From: an uncultured Pelagibacteraceae bacterium
Lineage (GTDB): Bacteria; Pseudomonadota; Alphaproteobacteria; Pelagibacterales; Pelagibacteraceae
Assembly (NCBI GenBank): GCA_902593285.1
Contig: CACJHW010000002.1
Coordinates: 62,001 to 126,000, forward strand
Reading direction: 5' to 3'
DNA length: 64,000 nt
The translations under genes were made by a program, and so were the position numbers. The number at the start of each line of letters is the position of its first letter. Within the stretch, counting starts at the first letter, position 1. Below are positions 34,360-44,096 of the stretch, piece by piece. The notes beneath the pieces were generated by a model. It was given only the letters and a program-made list of their open reading frames with translations. It did no database searches and had not been told where the DNA came from.

Positions 34360-37066
34360 ATCACAAATAAATCTTCCGAAAACAGCTTTTTCTATGAAAG
34401 CTAACTTGCCTACGAGAGAACCAGAAATTCTTGAATATTGGAAAAAAATAAATCTTTACGATGAATTAAGAAATGAAAGTAAAGGAAGAGAAAAATTTGT
34501 CCTACATGACGGCCCTCCATATGCAAATGGAAATATTCATATGGGGACAGCGCTGAATAAAATTCTTAAAGATATAATTGTAAAATTTCATCAAATGGAT
34601 GGTAAAGACTCTATTTATGTTCCAGGCTGGGATTGTCACGGCTTACCAATTGAATGGAAAATTGAGGAACAATATAAAAAAAATAAAAAAAACAAAAACG
34701 AAGTTCCAATAGTTGAGTTTAGAAAAGAATGTAGAACATTTGCTGAGAAGTGGATTGAAGTTCACAAAACTCAATTTAAAAGATTAGGTGTTGTAGGAGA
34801 TTGGGAAAATTATTACTCAACAATGAGCTTTAATGCAGAAGCTCAGATTGTAAGAGAACTTGGTAAATTTTTAAAAGAAGGAAGTTTATATAGAGGTTTT
34901 AAACCTGTGTTATGGTCAACAGTTGAAAAAACTGCCCTTGCAGATGCTGAGGTAGAATATCAAGATCATAAATCAGATACAATTTATACTTCGTTTAAAG
35001 TTAAATCATCTAATTTGAAAGATTTAGTTGGGAGTGAAATAATTATTTGGACGACAACTCCATGGACAATTCCAGCCAATAAAGCTTTAGCCTATAACGA
35101 GTCTCTTGATTATGTACTATTAGAAATAAATGACGAAGGTGATTTTAAAAATAGAAAAATCGTTGTTGCAGATGCTTTGCTAGAATCAGTAGTTAAAGAA
35201 TGTGAATTAAAAAATTATATAAAAACCCATAAATTTAAAGGTAAGGAATTTAACAATACTATTTGTAGCCATCCATTTTTAAATCTTGGTTATGATCATG
35301 ATATTCCAATGCTTGAGGCTAGATTTGTAACTACTGAGCAAGGAACTGGAATAGTTCACTGTGCACCAAGTCACGGACCTGATGACTTTAATCTTTGTTT
35401 GAATAACGGTATCAAAGCAATAGAAACAGTAGATGGAGATGGAAAATATACAAACAATGTGAAATTGTTTGAAGGAGTTCATATTTTTAAAGCAAATCCT
35501 ATTGTAATTGAAAAACTTAGAGAACAAAAAAACTTATTATTTAATAGTGAGCTCATCCATTCCTATCCACACTCATGGAGATCTAAAGCTCCACTTGTTC
35601 ATAGGGCAACTCCACAGTGGTTTATTTCAATGGAAAGTCATAAACTAAGAGATAAAGCTTTAAAGGCTATTGATGAAACAACTTTTTACCCAAGTAAAGG
35701 TAAAGAAAGATTAAAATCAATGATAGAAACAAGACCTGATTGGTGTGTTTCAAGACAAAGAGTTTGGGGTGTTCCTCTTCCAATTTTTGTGAACAAAAAA
35801 ACAAAAGAAATTTTAGTTGATGATGAGGTTATTGAAAATATTGCTTCAATCTATGAAAAAGAAGGTTCGGATTGTTGGTTTTCAGATGATCCTCAAAGAT
35901 TTTTAGGAAATAAATACAAAGCTGAAGATTATGAAAAATTGAGAGATATAGTTGAGGTTTGGTTTGATAGCGGCTCCACTCATTCATTTGTTCTAGAAAA
36001 AAGAGATGATTTACAATGGCCAGCTTCAATGTATTTAGAAGGGTCAGATCAACATAGAGGATGGTTTCATTCATCACTACTTGAGTCTTGTGGCACTAGA
36101 GGCAGGGCACCATTTGAGTCTATTTTATCTCATGGTTTTGTGGTTGATGGCAAAGGCTTGAAAATGTCAAAATCTTTAGGAAATGTAATTGCACCTGATG
36201 ATATTTTACAAAAGTATGGTGCTGATATTTTAAGAATTTGGGTTGCATCATCTAATTATGCTGAAGATTTAAGAATAGACTATTCAATTTTGGATCAACA
36301 TGCAGACTCGTATAGAAAAATTAGAAATACATTTAGATATTTACTCGGAAATATAAATGATGATTTTGAAAATATAAATCTAGATGAATTAGATATGAAT
36401 AAACTACCTGAACTTGAGCAGTTTATGTTACACAAAATTTATGTACTTAACGATAAATTTAAAAAATATTTTAAGAATTATGATTTTCACAATTTATACA
36501 AAGAGCTACTAAATTTTTGTACAGTTGATTTATCTGCTTTCTATTTTGATATCAGAAAAGATAGACTTTATTGTGATGATAAAGAAACAAAAGAAAGAAA
36601 ATCAACAATCAAGATTCTTAATATAATTTTAAATGCTCTTTTAAAGTGGTTTGCACCAATATTGTCTTTCACAACAGAGGAAATTTACATATTATTAATT
36701 AAAGATCAAAAAAGTATTCATTTAGAAAAATTCTTAGAAATTCCTAATAAATTCAAAAATGAAAAAATTAATGAAAAATGGATTGAATTAATTAAAATTC
36801 GGAATATTTGCAACATAAGTATTGAGGAAAAAAGAGTTAGTAAAGAAATTGGATCAAGTTTAGAGGCAGATTTAAAAATACAATTAAATAAAAACTTGAG
36901 AGAGCTAACAGAGAATGTAGATTTCTCTGAACTTTGTATTACATCAAAATCAAAAGTTGATTATAAAGATGATGTTGAGACAAAAGCAATTACTAGTAAA
37001 GCAAAAGGATCCAAATGCCCAATTTGCTGGAAGATAAATGATGGTCCCTGTCCAAGACACCCTTAA
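34352..37066 (+). CDS. ileS: Isoleucyl-tRNA synthetase
   Basis: Charges tRNA-Ile. I use the ATG at 34352 (MTKSQINLP) rather than the TTG at 34337, giving 904 aa. The class I motifs are present: GPPYANGNIHMGTALNK (HIGH-type) near residue 53 and LKMSKSLGN (KMSKS) near 610. The editing domain (WTTTPWTIPANKALAY, GTGIVHCAPSHGPDDF) is intact. The C-terminal zinc finger is short: CPIC then CPRH at the very end, with His in place of the last usual Cys. It overlaps ribF and, by one base (TAATG), lspA. Confidence 0.97.
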   Translation: MTKSQINLPKTAFSMKANLPTREPEILEYWKKINLYDELRNESKGREKFVLHDGPPYANGNIHMGTALNKILKDIIVKFHQMDGKDSIYVPGWDCHGLPIEWKIEEQYKKNKKNKNEVPIVEFRKECRTFAEKWIEVHKTQFKRLGVVGDWENYYSTMSFNAEAQIVRELGKFLKEGSLYRGFKPVLWSTVEKTALADAEVEYQDHKSDTIYTSFKVKSSNLKDLVGSEIIIWTTTPWTIPANKALAYNESLDYVLLEINDEGDFKNRKIVVADALLESVVKECELKNYIKTHKFKGKEFNNTICSHPFLNLGYDHDIPMLEARFVTTEQGTGIVHCAPSHGPDDFNLCLNNGIKAIETVDGDGKYTNNVKLFEGVHIFKANPIVIEKLREQKNLLFNSELIHSYPHSWRSKAPLVHRATPQWFISMESHKLRDKALKAIDETTFYPSKGKERLKSMIETRPDWCVSRQRVWGVPLPIFVNKKTKEILVDDEVIENIASIYEKEGSDCWFSDDPQRFLGNKYKAEDYEKLRDIVEVWFDSGSTHSFVLEKRDDLQWPASMYLEGSDQHRGWFHSSLLESCGTRGRAPFESILSHGFVVDGKGLKMSKSLGNVIAPDDILQKYGADILRIWVASSNYAEDLRIDYSILDQHADSYRKIRNTFRYLLGNINDDFENINLDELDMNKLPELEQFMLHKIYVLNDKFKKYFKNYDFHNLYKELLNFCTVDLSAFYFDIRKDRLYCDDKETKERKSTIKILNIILNALLKWFAPILSFTTEEIYILLIKDQKSIHLEKFLEIPNKFKNEKINEKWIELIKIRNICNISIEEKRVSKEIGSSLEADLKIQLNKNLRELTENVDFSELCITSKSKVDYKDDVETKAITSKAKGSKCPICWKINDGPCPRHP

Positions 37067-37569
37067 TGACTTTAAAGAATTTAAATAAAAATTTTTTGAT
37101 TAACTTAATATTTGTTTTATCAATTTTTTTATTTGATAGATTATCTAAATTATATGTAATTTATTTAGATAAAAAATTTTTTACTTCAGAAATATTTTCC
37201 TCAAAGTTCTTAAATATTAATTTGATTTGGAACGAAGGAATTGCTTTTGGTCTTTTATCTTTGAAAGAGGATAGATTTTACAATATCTTAACTTTGATTA
37301 TTGCTTTGGTAATATTTATAATTTTTTTTATGCTTAGGAGTAGCGAAGGCTTTAAAAAGTATTCTCTTTTAATGATTTTAGGTGGAGCGTTAGGAAATAT
37401 ATATGATCGAATATTTTATAAAGCGGTACCAGATTTTATAGATTTTCACGTGGGAAATTTTCATTGGTTTATTTTCAATATTGCAGATATATTTATAACA
37501 ATTGGAGTAGTGCTAATGATTTTGATAGAACTATTTGAAGATAAAAATGAAAAATATGAAAATTTATAA
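37066..37569 (+). CDS. lspA: Lipoprotein signal peptidase (signal peptidase II)
   Basis: Inner-membrane aspartic protease that cleaves prolipoprotein signal peptides. The 167 aa protein has four hydrophobic segments and both catalytic aspartate motifs: GGALGNIYDRI near residue 106 and FNIADIFITIG near 145. It starts within the ileS stop (TAATG) and overlaps the start of a lipoprotein gene, a likely client of the enzyme. Confidence 0.96.
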   Translation: MTLKNLNKNFLINLIFVLSIFLFDRLSKLYVIYLDKKFFTSEIFSSKFLNINLIWNEGIAFGLLSLKEDRFYNILTLIIALVIFIIFFMLRSSEGFKKYSLLMILGGALGNIYDRIFYKAVPDFIDFHVGNFHWFIFNIADIFITIGVVLMILIELFEDKNEKYENL

Positions 37570-37873
37570 ACTAATTTTATTACTAGTTTTTGCTCAATTT
37601 TTATATTCTTGTGGCGTTGTTAAACAAGGTTTTACAAATGAAAGAAAAAATAGTAGTGATGAATTTTTTGTCCAAAAAAAATCACCGCTCGTAATGCCGC
37701 CAAATTATAATGAGCTGCCTTTGCCCAAAACTGAAAATGAACAAACAGACTCAGAAGAGAGTAAAATAAAAGAATTATTAACAAAAGAAAAAAATGAAAA
37801 TAACATAAAAAATACTAAAGATTTAAATAAAAGTTTTGAAGATATGTTATTAGAAAAAATCAAAAAAAATTAA
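37547..37873 (+). CDS. DUF3035-family lipoprotein
   Basis: A lipoprotein of about 108 aa. I choose ATG at 37547 or 37556 instead of the TTG at 37535. The signal peptide ends in the lipobox FLYSC. The mature part has DEFFVQKKSPLVMPPNYNELPLP, the DUF3035 core (DEF-V---PL--PP---LP-P) found next to lspA in alphaproteobacteria. Related proteins have been linked to the outer membrane beta-barrel assembly machine, but this is uncertain. The rest is charged and probably disordered. The stop overlaps the pgi ATG by one base (TAATG). Confidence 0.78.
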   Translation: MKNMKIYKLILLLVFAQFLYSCGVVKQGFTNERKNSSDEFFVQKKSPLVMPPNYNELPLPKTENEQTDSEESKIKELLTKEKNENNIKNTKDLNKSFEDMLLEKIKKN

Positions 37874-39027
37874 TGCTTACAAAAGGTATTAATTTTAAAA
37901 ATTACAAATTAAAAATTAAATCATCAAACCTTGTTTTTAAGTTAAATACAATTTTAAAAGAAAAAAATGAAGTACTTAATTCTTTAAGTAGAAATTATAA
38001 AAATAATTTTTCAAAAAAAAAAATTAAAAAGTATAAAAATTATACAAATATTAAATTGATTGGCATGGGTGGCTCAACACTTGGAACCCAAGCAATTTAT
38101 GAGTTTTTAAAAAAAAAAATTAAAAAAAATTTTATTTTTGTCGACAATCTTCAATCAACACAAACAAGACACGCTAGAAAAAAATTTTTAAATATAATTA
38201 TTTCAAAGTCGGGAAATACAATAGAAACTATAGCAAATGTAAATGTTCATGTTAAAAAGAATGAAAAGAATTTATTTATTACAGAAAACAAAAAAAATAG
38301 TCTTTTTCTTTTAGCTGAGAAGTTAAAGAGTGAAATAATACATCATAATAATTATATTGGTGGCCGTTATTCAGTTTTATCAGAAGTTGGAATGTTACCA
38401 GCTGAATTAATGGGTTTAAAAACAAGCCAATTTAAACAATTCAATTTATTAATAAAAAATAAAAAATTTATTAATTCATTGATATTAAATGTAAATGCAA
38501 CGTACGCATTAATTAAAAAAAAAAAATTCAATTCTATAATTATTAATTATGATGAAAATTCTGAAAATTTATTTAAGTGGTATCAGCAATTAATAGCTGA
38601 AAGTCTTGGTAAGAAAAAAAAGGGTTTATTGCCTATTGTTTCCAATATGCCAAAAGACAATCATAGTCTTATGCAACTTTATCTGGATGGATTTCAAAAT
38701 AATTTTTTTACGTTTTATTATGTCAATGAAGACAGTTCACTAAAAATAAAAAATAATCTTTTATTAAAATCTCAAAAATTTTTAAAAAATAAAAATTTAT
38801 CAGATATTATTTACTCACAAAAAAAAGCAACAGAAAATGTTTTTTCAAAAAAAAATATTCCTTTTAGAAGTTTTGAAATTAAAAAACGAGATGAAAAAAC
38901 TTTAGGAGAATTATTCTCTTTTTTTATTTTAGAAACTATTTTGCTTGGAAAATTACTCAACGTAAACCCTTATGATCAACCTGCAGTAGAGTTAATTAAG
39001 CAAGAGACTAAAAAAATATTAATTTAG
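37873..39027 (+). CDS. pgi: Glucose-6-phosphate isomerase, short divergent form
   Basis: Interconverts glucose-6-phosphate and fructose-6-phosphate. Only 384 aa, shorter than the usual 450-550, and very lysine-rich. The diagnostic motifs remain: IGMGGSTLGTQAIYEF near residue 64, ISKSGNTIETIAN near 116, YIGGRYSVLSEVGMLPAEL near 162 and NMPKDNHSLMQLYLDG near 258. The first and last parts are highly divergent. It follows the lipoprotein gene with a one-base overlap and ends 9 bases inside the convergent rsmD. Family assignment is firm from the paired signatures. Confidence 0.88.
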   Translation: MLTKGINFKNYKLKIKSSNLVFKLNTILKEKNEVLNSLSRNYKNNFSKKKIKKYKNYTNIKLIGMGGSTLGTQAIYEFLKKKIKKNFIFVDNLQSTQTRHARKKFLNIIISKSGNTIETIANVNVHVKKNEKNLFITENKKNSLFLLAEKLKSEIIHHNNYIGGRYSVLSEVGMLPAELMGLKTSQFKQFNLLIKNKKFINSLILNVNATYALIKKKKFNSIIINYDENSENLFKWYQQLIAESLGKKKKGLLPIVSNMPKDNHSLMQLYLDGFQNNFFTFYYVNEDSSLKIKNNLLLKSQKFLKNKNLSDIIYSQKKATENVFSKKNIPFRSFEIKKRDEKTLGELFSFFILETILLGKLLNVNPYDQPAVELIKQETKKILI

Positions 39028-39585
39028 ATAAGTTGTAAAAATTATTTTTGAAATACCATATTTTTTTTCCTCAATAATTTTGAAATCTGATGGTATTAAA
39101 TCCTGTTCACTTTTGTGTCTGTGAATAATAATTATCCCATTTTTATTAAGTAATTTATTATTTTTTATTTTATTTAACAATTCATATAAATATTTGTCTT
39201 TATAAGGGGGGTCTAAAAAAATTATATCAAATTTTGTTTCTAAATTAAAAAAAAGATTTTCGTTATAAATATCTTTTTCTAATATTTTGTAATTATTTTT
39301 AGATTTTAAATTTAATAAATTTCTTTTTAAAATAGGTATAACTTTTTCATAATTTTCCACAAAAATAACTTTTTTTACACCTCTTGATAAACAATCTATA
39401 CCAAATGATCCTACTCCTGAAAATAAATCAAGAACATAAGAATCGTCGATATTAATCTTAAATTTATTAGAGTGATTAATAATATTAAAAATAGACTCTT
39501 TGGTTAAATCCTTTAGGGGTCGTGTGTTTTTATCTTTTGGTTGTAAAATTTTTTTACCTTTAAATTGACCAGATATTATTCTCAT
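39019..39585 (-). CDS. rsmD: 16S rRNA (guanine-966-N2)-methyltransferase RsmD
   Basis: Methylates G966 of 16S rRNA using SAM. The 188 aa protein opens with MRIISGQFKGKKI and RPLKDLTKESIFNII, the typical RsmD N-terminus, followed by the SAM motif DLFSGVGSFGIDCLSRG near residue 53 and the catalytic IIFLDPPYKD near 123. It overlaps purD by 4 bases on the minus strand and ends inside the 3' end of convergent pgi by 9 bases. Confidence 0.93.
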   Translation of the reverse strand: MRIISGQFKGKKILQPKDKNTRPLKDLTKESIFNIINHSNKFKINIDDSYVLDLFSGVGSFGIDCLSRGVKKVIFVENYEKVIPILKRNLLNLKSKNNYKILEKDIYNENLFFNLETKFDIIFLDPPYKDKYLYELLNKIKNNKLLNKNGIIIIHRHKSEQDLIPSDFKIIEEKKYGISKIIFTTYLN

Positions 39586-40847
39586 TGTTTTATTACTTTG
39601 TAACCAATATCTTTTCTATAAAATCCATTTACCCAATTTAGTTTTGTTAGCCTATTAATAATATTTTCTTTTGCAGTCTTGAAATCTTCAGAAAGACAAA
39701 CATAATTTAAAACTCTTCCTCCAATTGCATAAATTTCACCATTTTGTTTTACCGTACCGGCATGAAATAAAAATTCATTTTTTTTAAGTTTTGTTTGATC
39801 AAAATTTTTAATTTTTACATTTTTTTGATATTTGTCTGGATATCCATTAGAACATAGAACGATACATAAACTTTTCTTATCATACCATTCGATATCAATC
39901 TTATGCAGTTTGTTTTCACAGCAAGCAATTAAAATATCAATTAGATTAGTTTTTAATTTTGGAAGTATAGTTTGACACTCTGGATCACCCATTCTCACAT
40001 TATACTCAATTAAATAAGGTTCATTCTTTACAATCATTAATCCAGCATAAAGAAAACCTTTATAAGAGCAACCAAGTTCAGTCAAACCTTTAAGAGTTGG
40101 GTTTATAATTTTATTTATAATTTTTTTTTCTAAGTCATTGTTAATTAATCTTGATGGAGAATAAGCACCCATGCCCCCTGTATTTTTCCCCTGATCTCCT
40201 TCCAAAACTCTTTTGTGATCTTGCGCAGTACCAAAATTTTTAAAAATTTTTCCATCATGGATAGTGAAAAAACTCATTTCTTCTCCATCCAAAAATTCTT
40301 CTATTAATAAATTTTCTGCTTTACCAAATTTCCCATCAAATATTTCCTCTATTGCAGAATGAGCTTCATTTTCATTGTTGCATATATAGACGCCTTTACC
40401 AGATGCTAAATTATCAGCTTTAATTACTATTGGATAATTTGATTTTTTTAAAAATTGTTTAGAATCTGATTTATTTTTAAATATTCCAAAATTTGCTGTT
40501 GGAATATTAAACTTTTGACATAGTTTTTTAGTAAATATTTTTGAACCCTCAAGTTGAGAAGCAACCTTATTTGGGCCAAATACTTTAATTTTATATTTTT
40601 CTAAATAATCAACCAAACCATTTACTAATGGATTTTCTGGACCAACAACAATCAAATCTATTTCATTTTCTAAAATAAATTTTTTAATATTTTCAAAATT
40701 GTCCAAATCAAGATCTATATTTCTTGCAATATCCTCTGTACCTGCATTACCTGGAAAACAAAAAATTTCATTAATTTTTTTAGAATTTTTAATCATTTGG
40801 CAAATTGAATGTTCTCTTCCACCACTTCCTATTATTCCAACTTTCAT
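39582..40847 (-). CDS. purD: Phosphoribosylamine-glycine ligase
   Basis: Second step of de novo purine synthesis: joins glycine to phosphoribosylamine with ATP. The 421 aa protein has the N-terminal GIIGSGGREHSICQMI, the ATP-grasp domain (IVIKADNLASGKGVYI near 135; GAYSPS near 222) and ECQTILPKLKT near 290. It is the first gene of the purD-rsmD pair and diverges from the DUF2093 gene across 21 bases. Its retention beside a complete purine degradation island shows that the cell can both make and break purines. Confidence 0.97.
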   Translation of the reverse strand: MKVGIIGSGGREHSICQMIKNSKKINEIFCFPGNAGTEDIARNIDLDLDNFENIKKFILENEIDLIVVGPENPLVNGLVDYLEKYKIKVFGPNKVASQLEGSKIFTKKLCQKFNIPTANFGIFKNKSDSKQFLKKSNYPIVIKADNLASGKGVYICNNENEAHSAIEEIFDGKFGKAENLLIEEFLDGEEMSFFTIHDGKIFKNFGTAQDHKRVLEGDQGKNTGGMGAYSPSRLINNDLEKKIINKIINPTLKGLTELGCSYKGFLYAGLMIVKNEPYLIEYNVRMGDPECQTILPKLKTNLIDILIACCENKLHKIDIEWYDKKSLCIVLCSNGYPDKYQKNVKIKNFDQTKLKKNEFLFHAGTVKQNGEIYAIGGRVLNYVCLSEDFKTAKENIINRLTKLNWVNGFYRKDIGYKVIKQ

Positions 40848-40868
40848 ATAAAACTATATAAACTAAAA

Positions 40869-41066
40869 ATGAAAAAAAAATTAGCAAAAATAAAATATTT
40901 ACCTAATAATTTTCAAATTTTGGATCCAGGTGATTACGTGGAGTGTGCAGTTTCAGGAAAAAAAATTTATCTTAATGATTTAACCTATTGGAATGTTGAG
41001 TTACAAGAAGCATATTTTTCTTATAAAGAAGCTTACGAAAAAAGAGAAATCATTAACAAAAAGTAA
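40869..41066 (+). CDS. DUF2093 protein
   Basis: Small alphaproteobacterial protein. I start it at the ATG at 40869, giving 65 aa; the ORF-track start lies inside purD. The family pattern is clear: KIKYLPNNFQILDPGDYVECAVSG followed by IYLNDLTYWNVELQEAYFS, with the conserved YW-V--QEAY signature. Function is unknown. In this group it often lies near lpxK, as here. Divergent from purD and convergent with the acyltransferase gene, 3 bases apart. Confidence 0.82.
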   Translation: MKKKLAKIKYLPNNFQILDPGDYVECAVSGKKIYLNDLTYWNVELQEAYFSYKEAYEKREIINKK

Positions 41067-41069
41067 TTT

Positions 41070-41930
41070 TTATTTCCAACGGTTATGTGACCAAATCCAT
41101 TGATCTGGTTTTTTTAGTATCATTTTTTCAAGTATTTTATTTAATTCATCTGTTATATTTTGAACAGTAAAATTATCATCGAAATTTATAGGTTGGTTGA
41201 TAATTATTTTATATTCAGTACCGCTTATTCTCTCAATATATACAGGTACAATCGGAATTTTAAATTTTTTGACCAATTGAGCGGGTATAGTTGTTGTTAA
41301 TGCTTTGTGACCAAAGAAGTTTGACATTGTTCCTTCCGAAACTCTTTGATCAATCATTAGTGCAGTGGAATAATTTTTTTTCATTAAATTAATTAATTTT
41401 TTTAATCCGCCAATTCCTTTTTTAATTTGATTTTTACAAATATATTTTTCTCTTATTTTTTCCATAATTTTATTTAAAAAGATATTATTTAGAGGTCTGT
41501 AAATTGCTGATAAGTTAATCCCAGTTTTATCTAAATGCATTGCCATTAATTCAAAATTACTTAAATGTCCCGAAATAAAAATAACTTGTTTGTTTGATTT
41601 TTTTATTTCCTCAAGAATATTTTGACCATCAATATGAATATTCTTTTTAAGTTTTCCAAATCTGAAATCTTTAATAAATATGTATTCTGCAAATATTCTT
41701 CCATAATTATTCCACATTAAACTTGTAATTTTATTTATTTCTTTATTATTAAAATTAGGGAATGCTTTCTTTATATTTGAGTGAATTATTTTTTTTGATC
41801 TAAAATAGGGACCAACTATTTCAAAAATTTTTCCACTTAATTTTGCAGATAAATTTACTCCTAAAAATTTAAAAATAACAAAACATATAATAATTAATAA
41901 AAATTGGAAAAAATATTTCAAATTATTCAT
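41070..41930 (-). CDS. Lipid A biosynthesis acyltransferase (LpxL/HtrB family)
   Basis: Adds a secondary acyl chain to Kdo2-lipid IVA at the inner membrane. The 286 aa protein has an N-terminal membrane anchor (residues about 7-28), the acyltransferase motif ISGHLSNFELMAMH near residue 118 (H-x4-E catalytic pair) and LMIDQRVSEG near 190. It is the last gene of the minus-strand block waaA-lpxK-acyltransferase, 3 bases after lpxK. LpxL, LpxM and LpxP cannot be separated by eye. Confidence 0.88.
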   Translation of the reverse strand: MNNLKYFFQFLLIIICFVIFKFLGVNLSAKLSGKIFEIVGPYFRSKKIIHSNIKKAFPNFNNKEINKITSLMWNNYGRIFAEYIFIKDFRFGKLKKNIHIDGQNILEEIKKSNKQVIFISGHLSNFELMAMHLDKTGINLSAIYRPLNNIFLNKIMEKIREKYICKNQIKKGIGGLKKLINLMKKNYSTALMIDQRVSEGTMSNFFGHKALTTTIPAQLVKKFKIPIVPVYIERISGTEYKIIINQPINFDDNFTVQNITDELNKILEKMILKKPDQWIWSHNRWK

Positions 41931-41933
41931 ATT

Positions 41934-42863
41934 TTATAAAATTGCTTTTAAAAATTTTTGTTCATCTAAAATGTTAAGTTCAGATTTTATATATTTAATA
42001 TTATGATAATTTAATTTATCAAATCTTAGAAAATCTTTTTCTGTCGTTATTAATTTACAATTTAAATTTTTTGCTTCATTAACAATTTTATTTATATCAT
42101 TTTCTCTGTATGAAAAATGATCAGGAAACTCAATATCTTTTAAAATATTTAAACCATGTTTCTTTAACATTGAAATAAATGTTTTGTGATTTCCTATTCC
42201 AGAAAAAACTAAGTAATTATCATTCTTATTAAATTCATCTAAATTTATTGGTTCGTATGTCCCAACATGAATACTTATTTTTGAATTAATATTTGTTATT
42301 TCTTTTTTTAAATTATCTAAGTTTTCTAAGTTTCCATTTAGAAAAACATGATCGTATTGTTTAAGTTTGTTAATATTTTCCCTAAGAGGACCTGATGGTA
42401 TAGTCATTCCGTTTCCAATCCAATTCACGTTGTTGAAACAAACAAACCTAACATCATAATAAATAGTTTTATCTTGAAGACCATCATCAATAATTGCAAT
42501 CTCATAATTTTCAATTTCAGCATTATTAATTGCCTTTGCTCTGTTTTTGGAAAGGAAAAGTTTCCCATTTTGCTCGAGTATTTTTTGCTCATCTTTTTGA
42601 TTCTTGTAAAATTTTTTAACAAAACATGATTTGATATTTTTTTTTTTAAAAATATTATTTAATTTTATGCATAAAGACGTTTTCCCTGTTCCACCAACAT
42701 AAAAATTTCCAAAACAGATTGTTTTTATTTTAAATTTATTTTTTTTATTAATTTTGTTTTTGATAAAACTTAATATTTGTATGAATATTGAAACAGGATA
42801 TAGAACAATTGCAAATAAATTTGGTTTTTTATAGCTCCAAAATTTAGGTCTTTTAAGTTTCAT
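41934..42863 (-). CDS. lpxK: Tetraacyldisaccharide 4'-kinase
   Basis: Phosphorylates the 4' position of the lipid A disaccharide. The 309 aa protein has an N-terminal membrane-associated segment, the Walker A motif GNFYVGGTGKTSLCIKL near residue 52 and a DDGLQ motif (IAIIDDGLQDKTIYYDV near 125) typical of LpxK. GLNILKDIEFPDHFSYRENDI near 235 matches the conserved C-terminal F-DHF motif. It overlaps waaA by 11 bases and precedes the acyltransferase by 3 bases. Confidence 0.94.
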   Translation of the reverse strand: MKLKRPKFWSYKKPNLFAIVLYPVSIFIQILSFIKNKINKKNKFKIKTICFGNFYVGGTGKTSLCIKLNNIFKKKNIKSCFVKKFYKNQKDEQKILEQNGKLFLSKNRAKAINNAEIENYEIAIIDDGLQDKTIYYDVRFVCFNNVNWIGNGMTIPSGPLRENINKLKQYDHVFLNGNLENLDNLKKEITNINSKISIHVGTYEPINLDEFNKNDNYLVFSGIGNHKTFISMLKKHGLNILKDIEFPDHFSYRENDINKIVNEAKNLNCKLITTEKDFLRFDKLNYHNIKYIKSELNILDEQKFLKAIL

Positions 42864-44094
42864 TACTAATAATAATATTTAATTCTTTAATAGTTTTTTT
42901 TAAAATTTTTTCTCCAATAAACTTTATTTTGTTTCCTATATTTGTAGTTTTTTTAAACCTAATAAGTGAAGCAAGTTTATCACTAGAATTTATTTTTTTT
43001 GAAGCCTTAAGTGAATTTAGCAGTTTATATACATCCTTAAAATTATCTACGTATGGACCATGTAAAATTTGTGCTCCACAACGTGCAGCTTCAAGAGGAT
43101 TTTGACCACCTCTTTTGATAATTGATCCACCCAAAAAAACTGAACATGCAATTTTATGAAATTTTTTTGTTTCTCCAAATGTATCTACAATATAAAAATC
43201 AATATTTTTAATTTTTTTGGGTTTTAAACTGTGCAAAGTATATTTTAAATTATTTTCTTCGATATCCGTAATTATTTCGTTTGTTCTATGTATATGTCTT
43301 GGAATAATTATTGTAATTAAATTTTTAATTCTTTTTTTAAGTTTAAGGTGAGCTTTGATACAAAATAATTCTTCTGTTGAATGTGTACTAGATGCTACCC
43401 ATACATTTTTTTTTTTGAATTCATATTTTAAACTTTTATTAATATTAGATAAATTTTCATCTTGATTTTCAGCAAACTTTAAATTTCCGATTAAATTTAT
43501 TTTTTTTACACTAAGTTTTTTTAAAAAGTTTCTTGTTTCAAGATTTTGTGGCAAGGCTACTGAAATTTTGTTAAATACTGAACTTGAAAATTGTTTAATT
43601 TTTATCCATCTTTTAAAAGTCTTTTTAGTAATTCTTGCATTTAATAATATAAGAGGAATATTTTTATCATTAATTTTTTTAAACATGTGTGGCCAAATTT
43701 CTGAGTCAATAAACATAGCTAAACTTGGTTTCCAATATTGTAAAAATTTATTTGTGAATAAAAAATGATCAACAGGATAAAATTGATGTACTGTTTTATT
43801 AAATTTAAATTTTTTAATAATTTTTGATGAGCTAAGAGTACTACTTGTAATAAGTATCTGATTTATTGATTTTTTTTTTTCATAATATTGTATTAAGGGA
43901 ATCACACTTAATATTTCTCCCACACTCGCTCCATGAAACCATATTAATTTGCCTTTAACTCTTTTTTTTGTATGAAAACTAAATTTTTCTATAAATCTAT
44001 AATTATCTTCTTTGTTTTTTAAAATTCTAAAAATAATTATTAATGGTGAGAATATAAGTATTATAGAAACAATTAATTGATATAATAAAAACAT
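42853..44094 (-). CDS. waaA: Kdo transferase (GT30)
   Basis: Transfers Kdo residues to lipid IVA. The 413 aa protein begins with a membrane segment and carries the GT30 signature IWFHGASVGEILSVIPLI near residue 52, ITSSTLSSSKII, FIDSEIWPHM near 129 and LGGSIIKRGGQNPLEAARCG near 325. It follows msbA by 2 bases and overlaps lpxK by 11 bases, forming a lipid A/Kdo assembly operon. Whether it adds one or two Kdo units cannot be read. Confidence 0.94.
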   Translation of the reverse strand: MFLLYQLIVSIILIFSPLIIIFRILKNKEDNYRFIEKFSFHTKKRVKGKLIWFHGASVGEILSVIPLIQYYEKKKSINQILITSSTLSSSKIIKKFKFNKTVHQFYPVDHFLFTNKFLQYWKPSLAMFIDSEIWPHMFKKINDKNIPLILLNARITKKTFKRWIKIKQFSSSVFNKISVALPQNLETRNFLKKLSVKKINLIGNLKFAENQDENLSNINKSLKYEFKKKNVWVASSTHSTEELFCIKAHLKLKKRIKNLITIIIPRHIHRTNEIITDIEENNLKYTLHSLKPKKIKNIDFYIVDTFGETKKFHKIACSVFLGGSIIKRGGQNPLEAARCGAQILHGPYVDNFKDVYKLLNSLKASKKINSSDKLASLIRFKKTTNIGNKIKFIGEKILKKTIKELNIIISNET

Positions 44095-44096
44095 AT

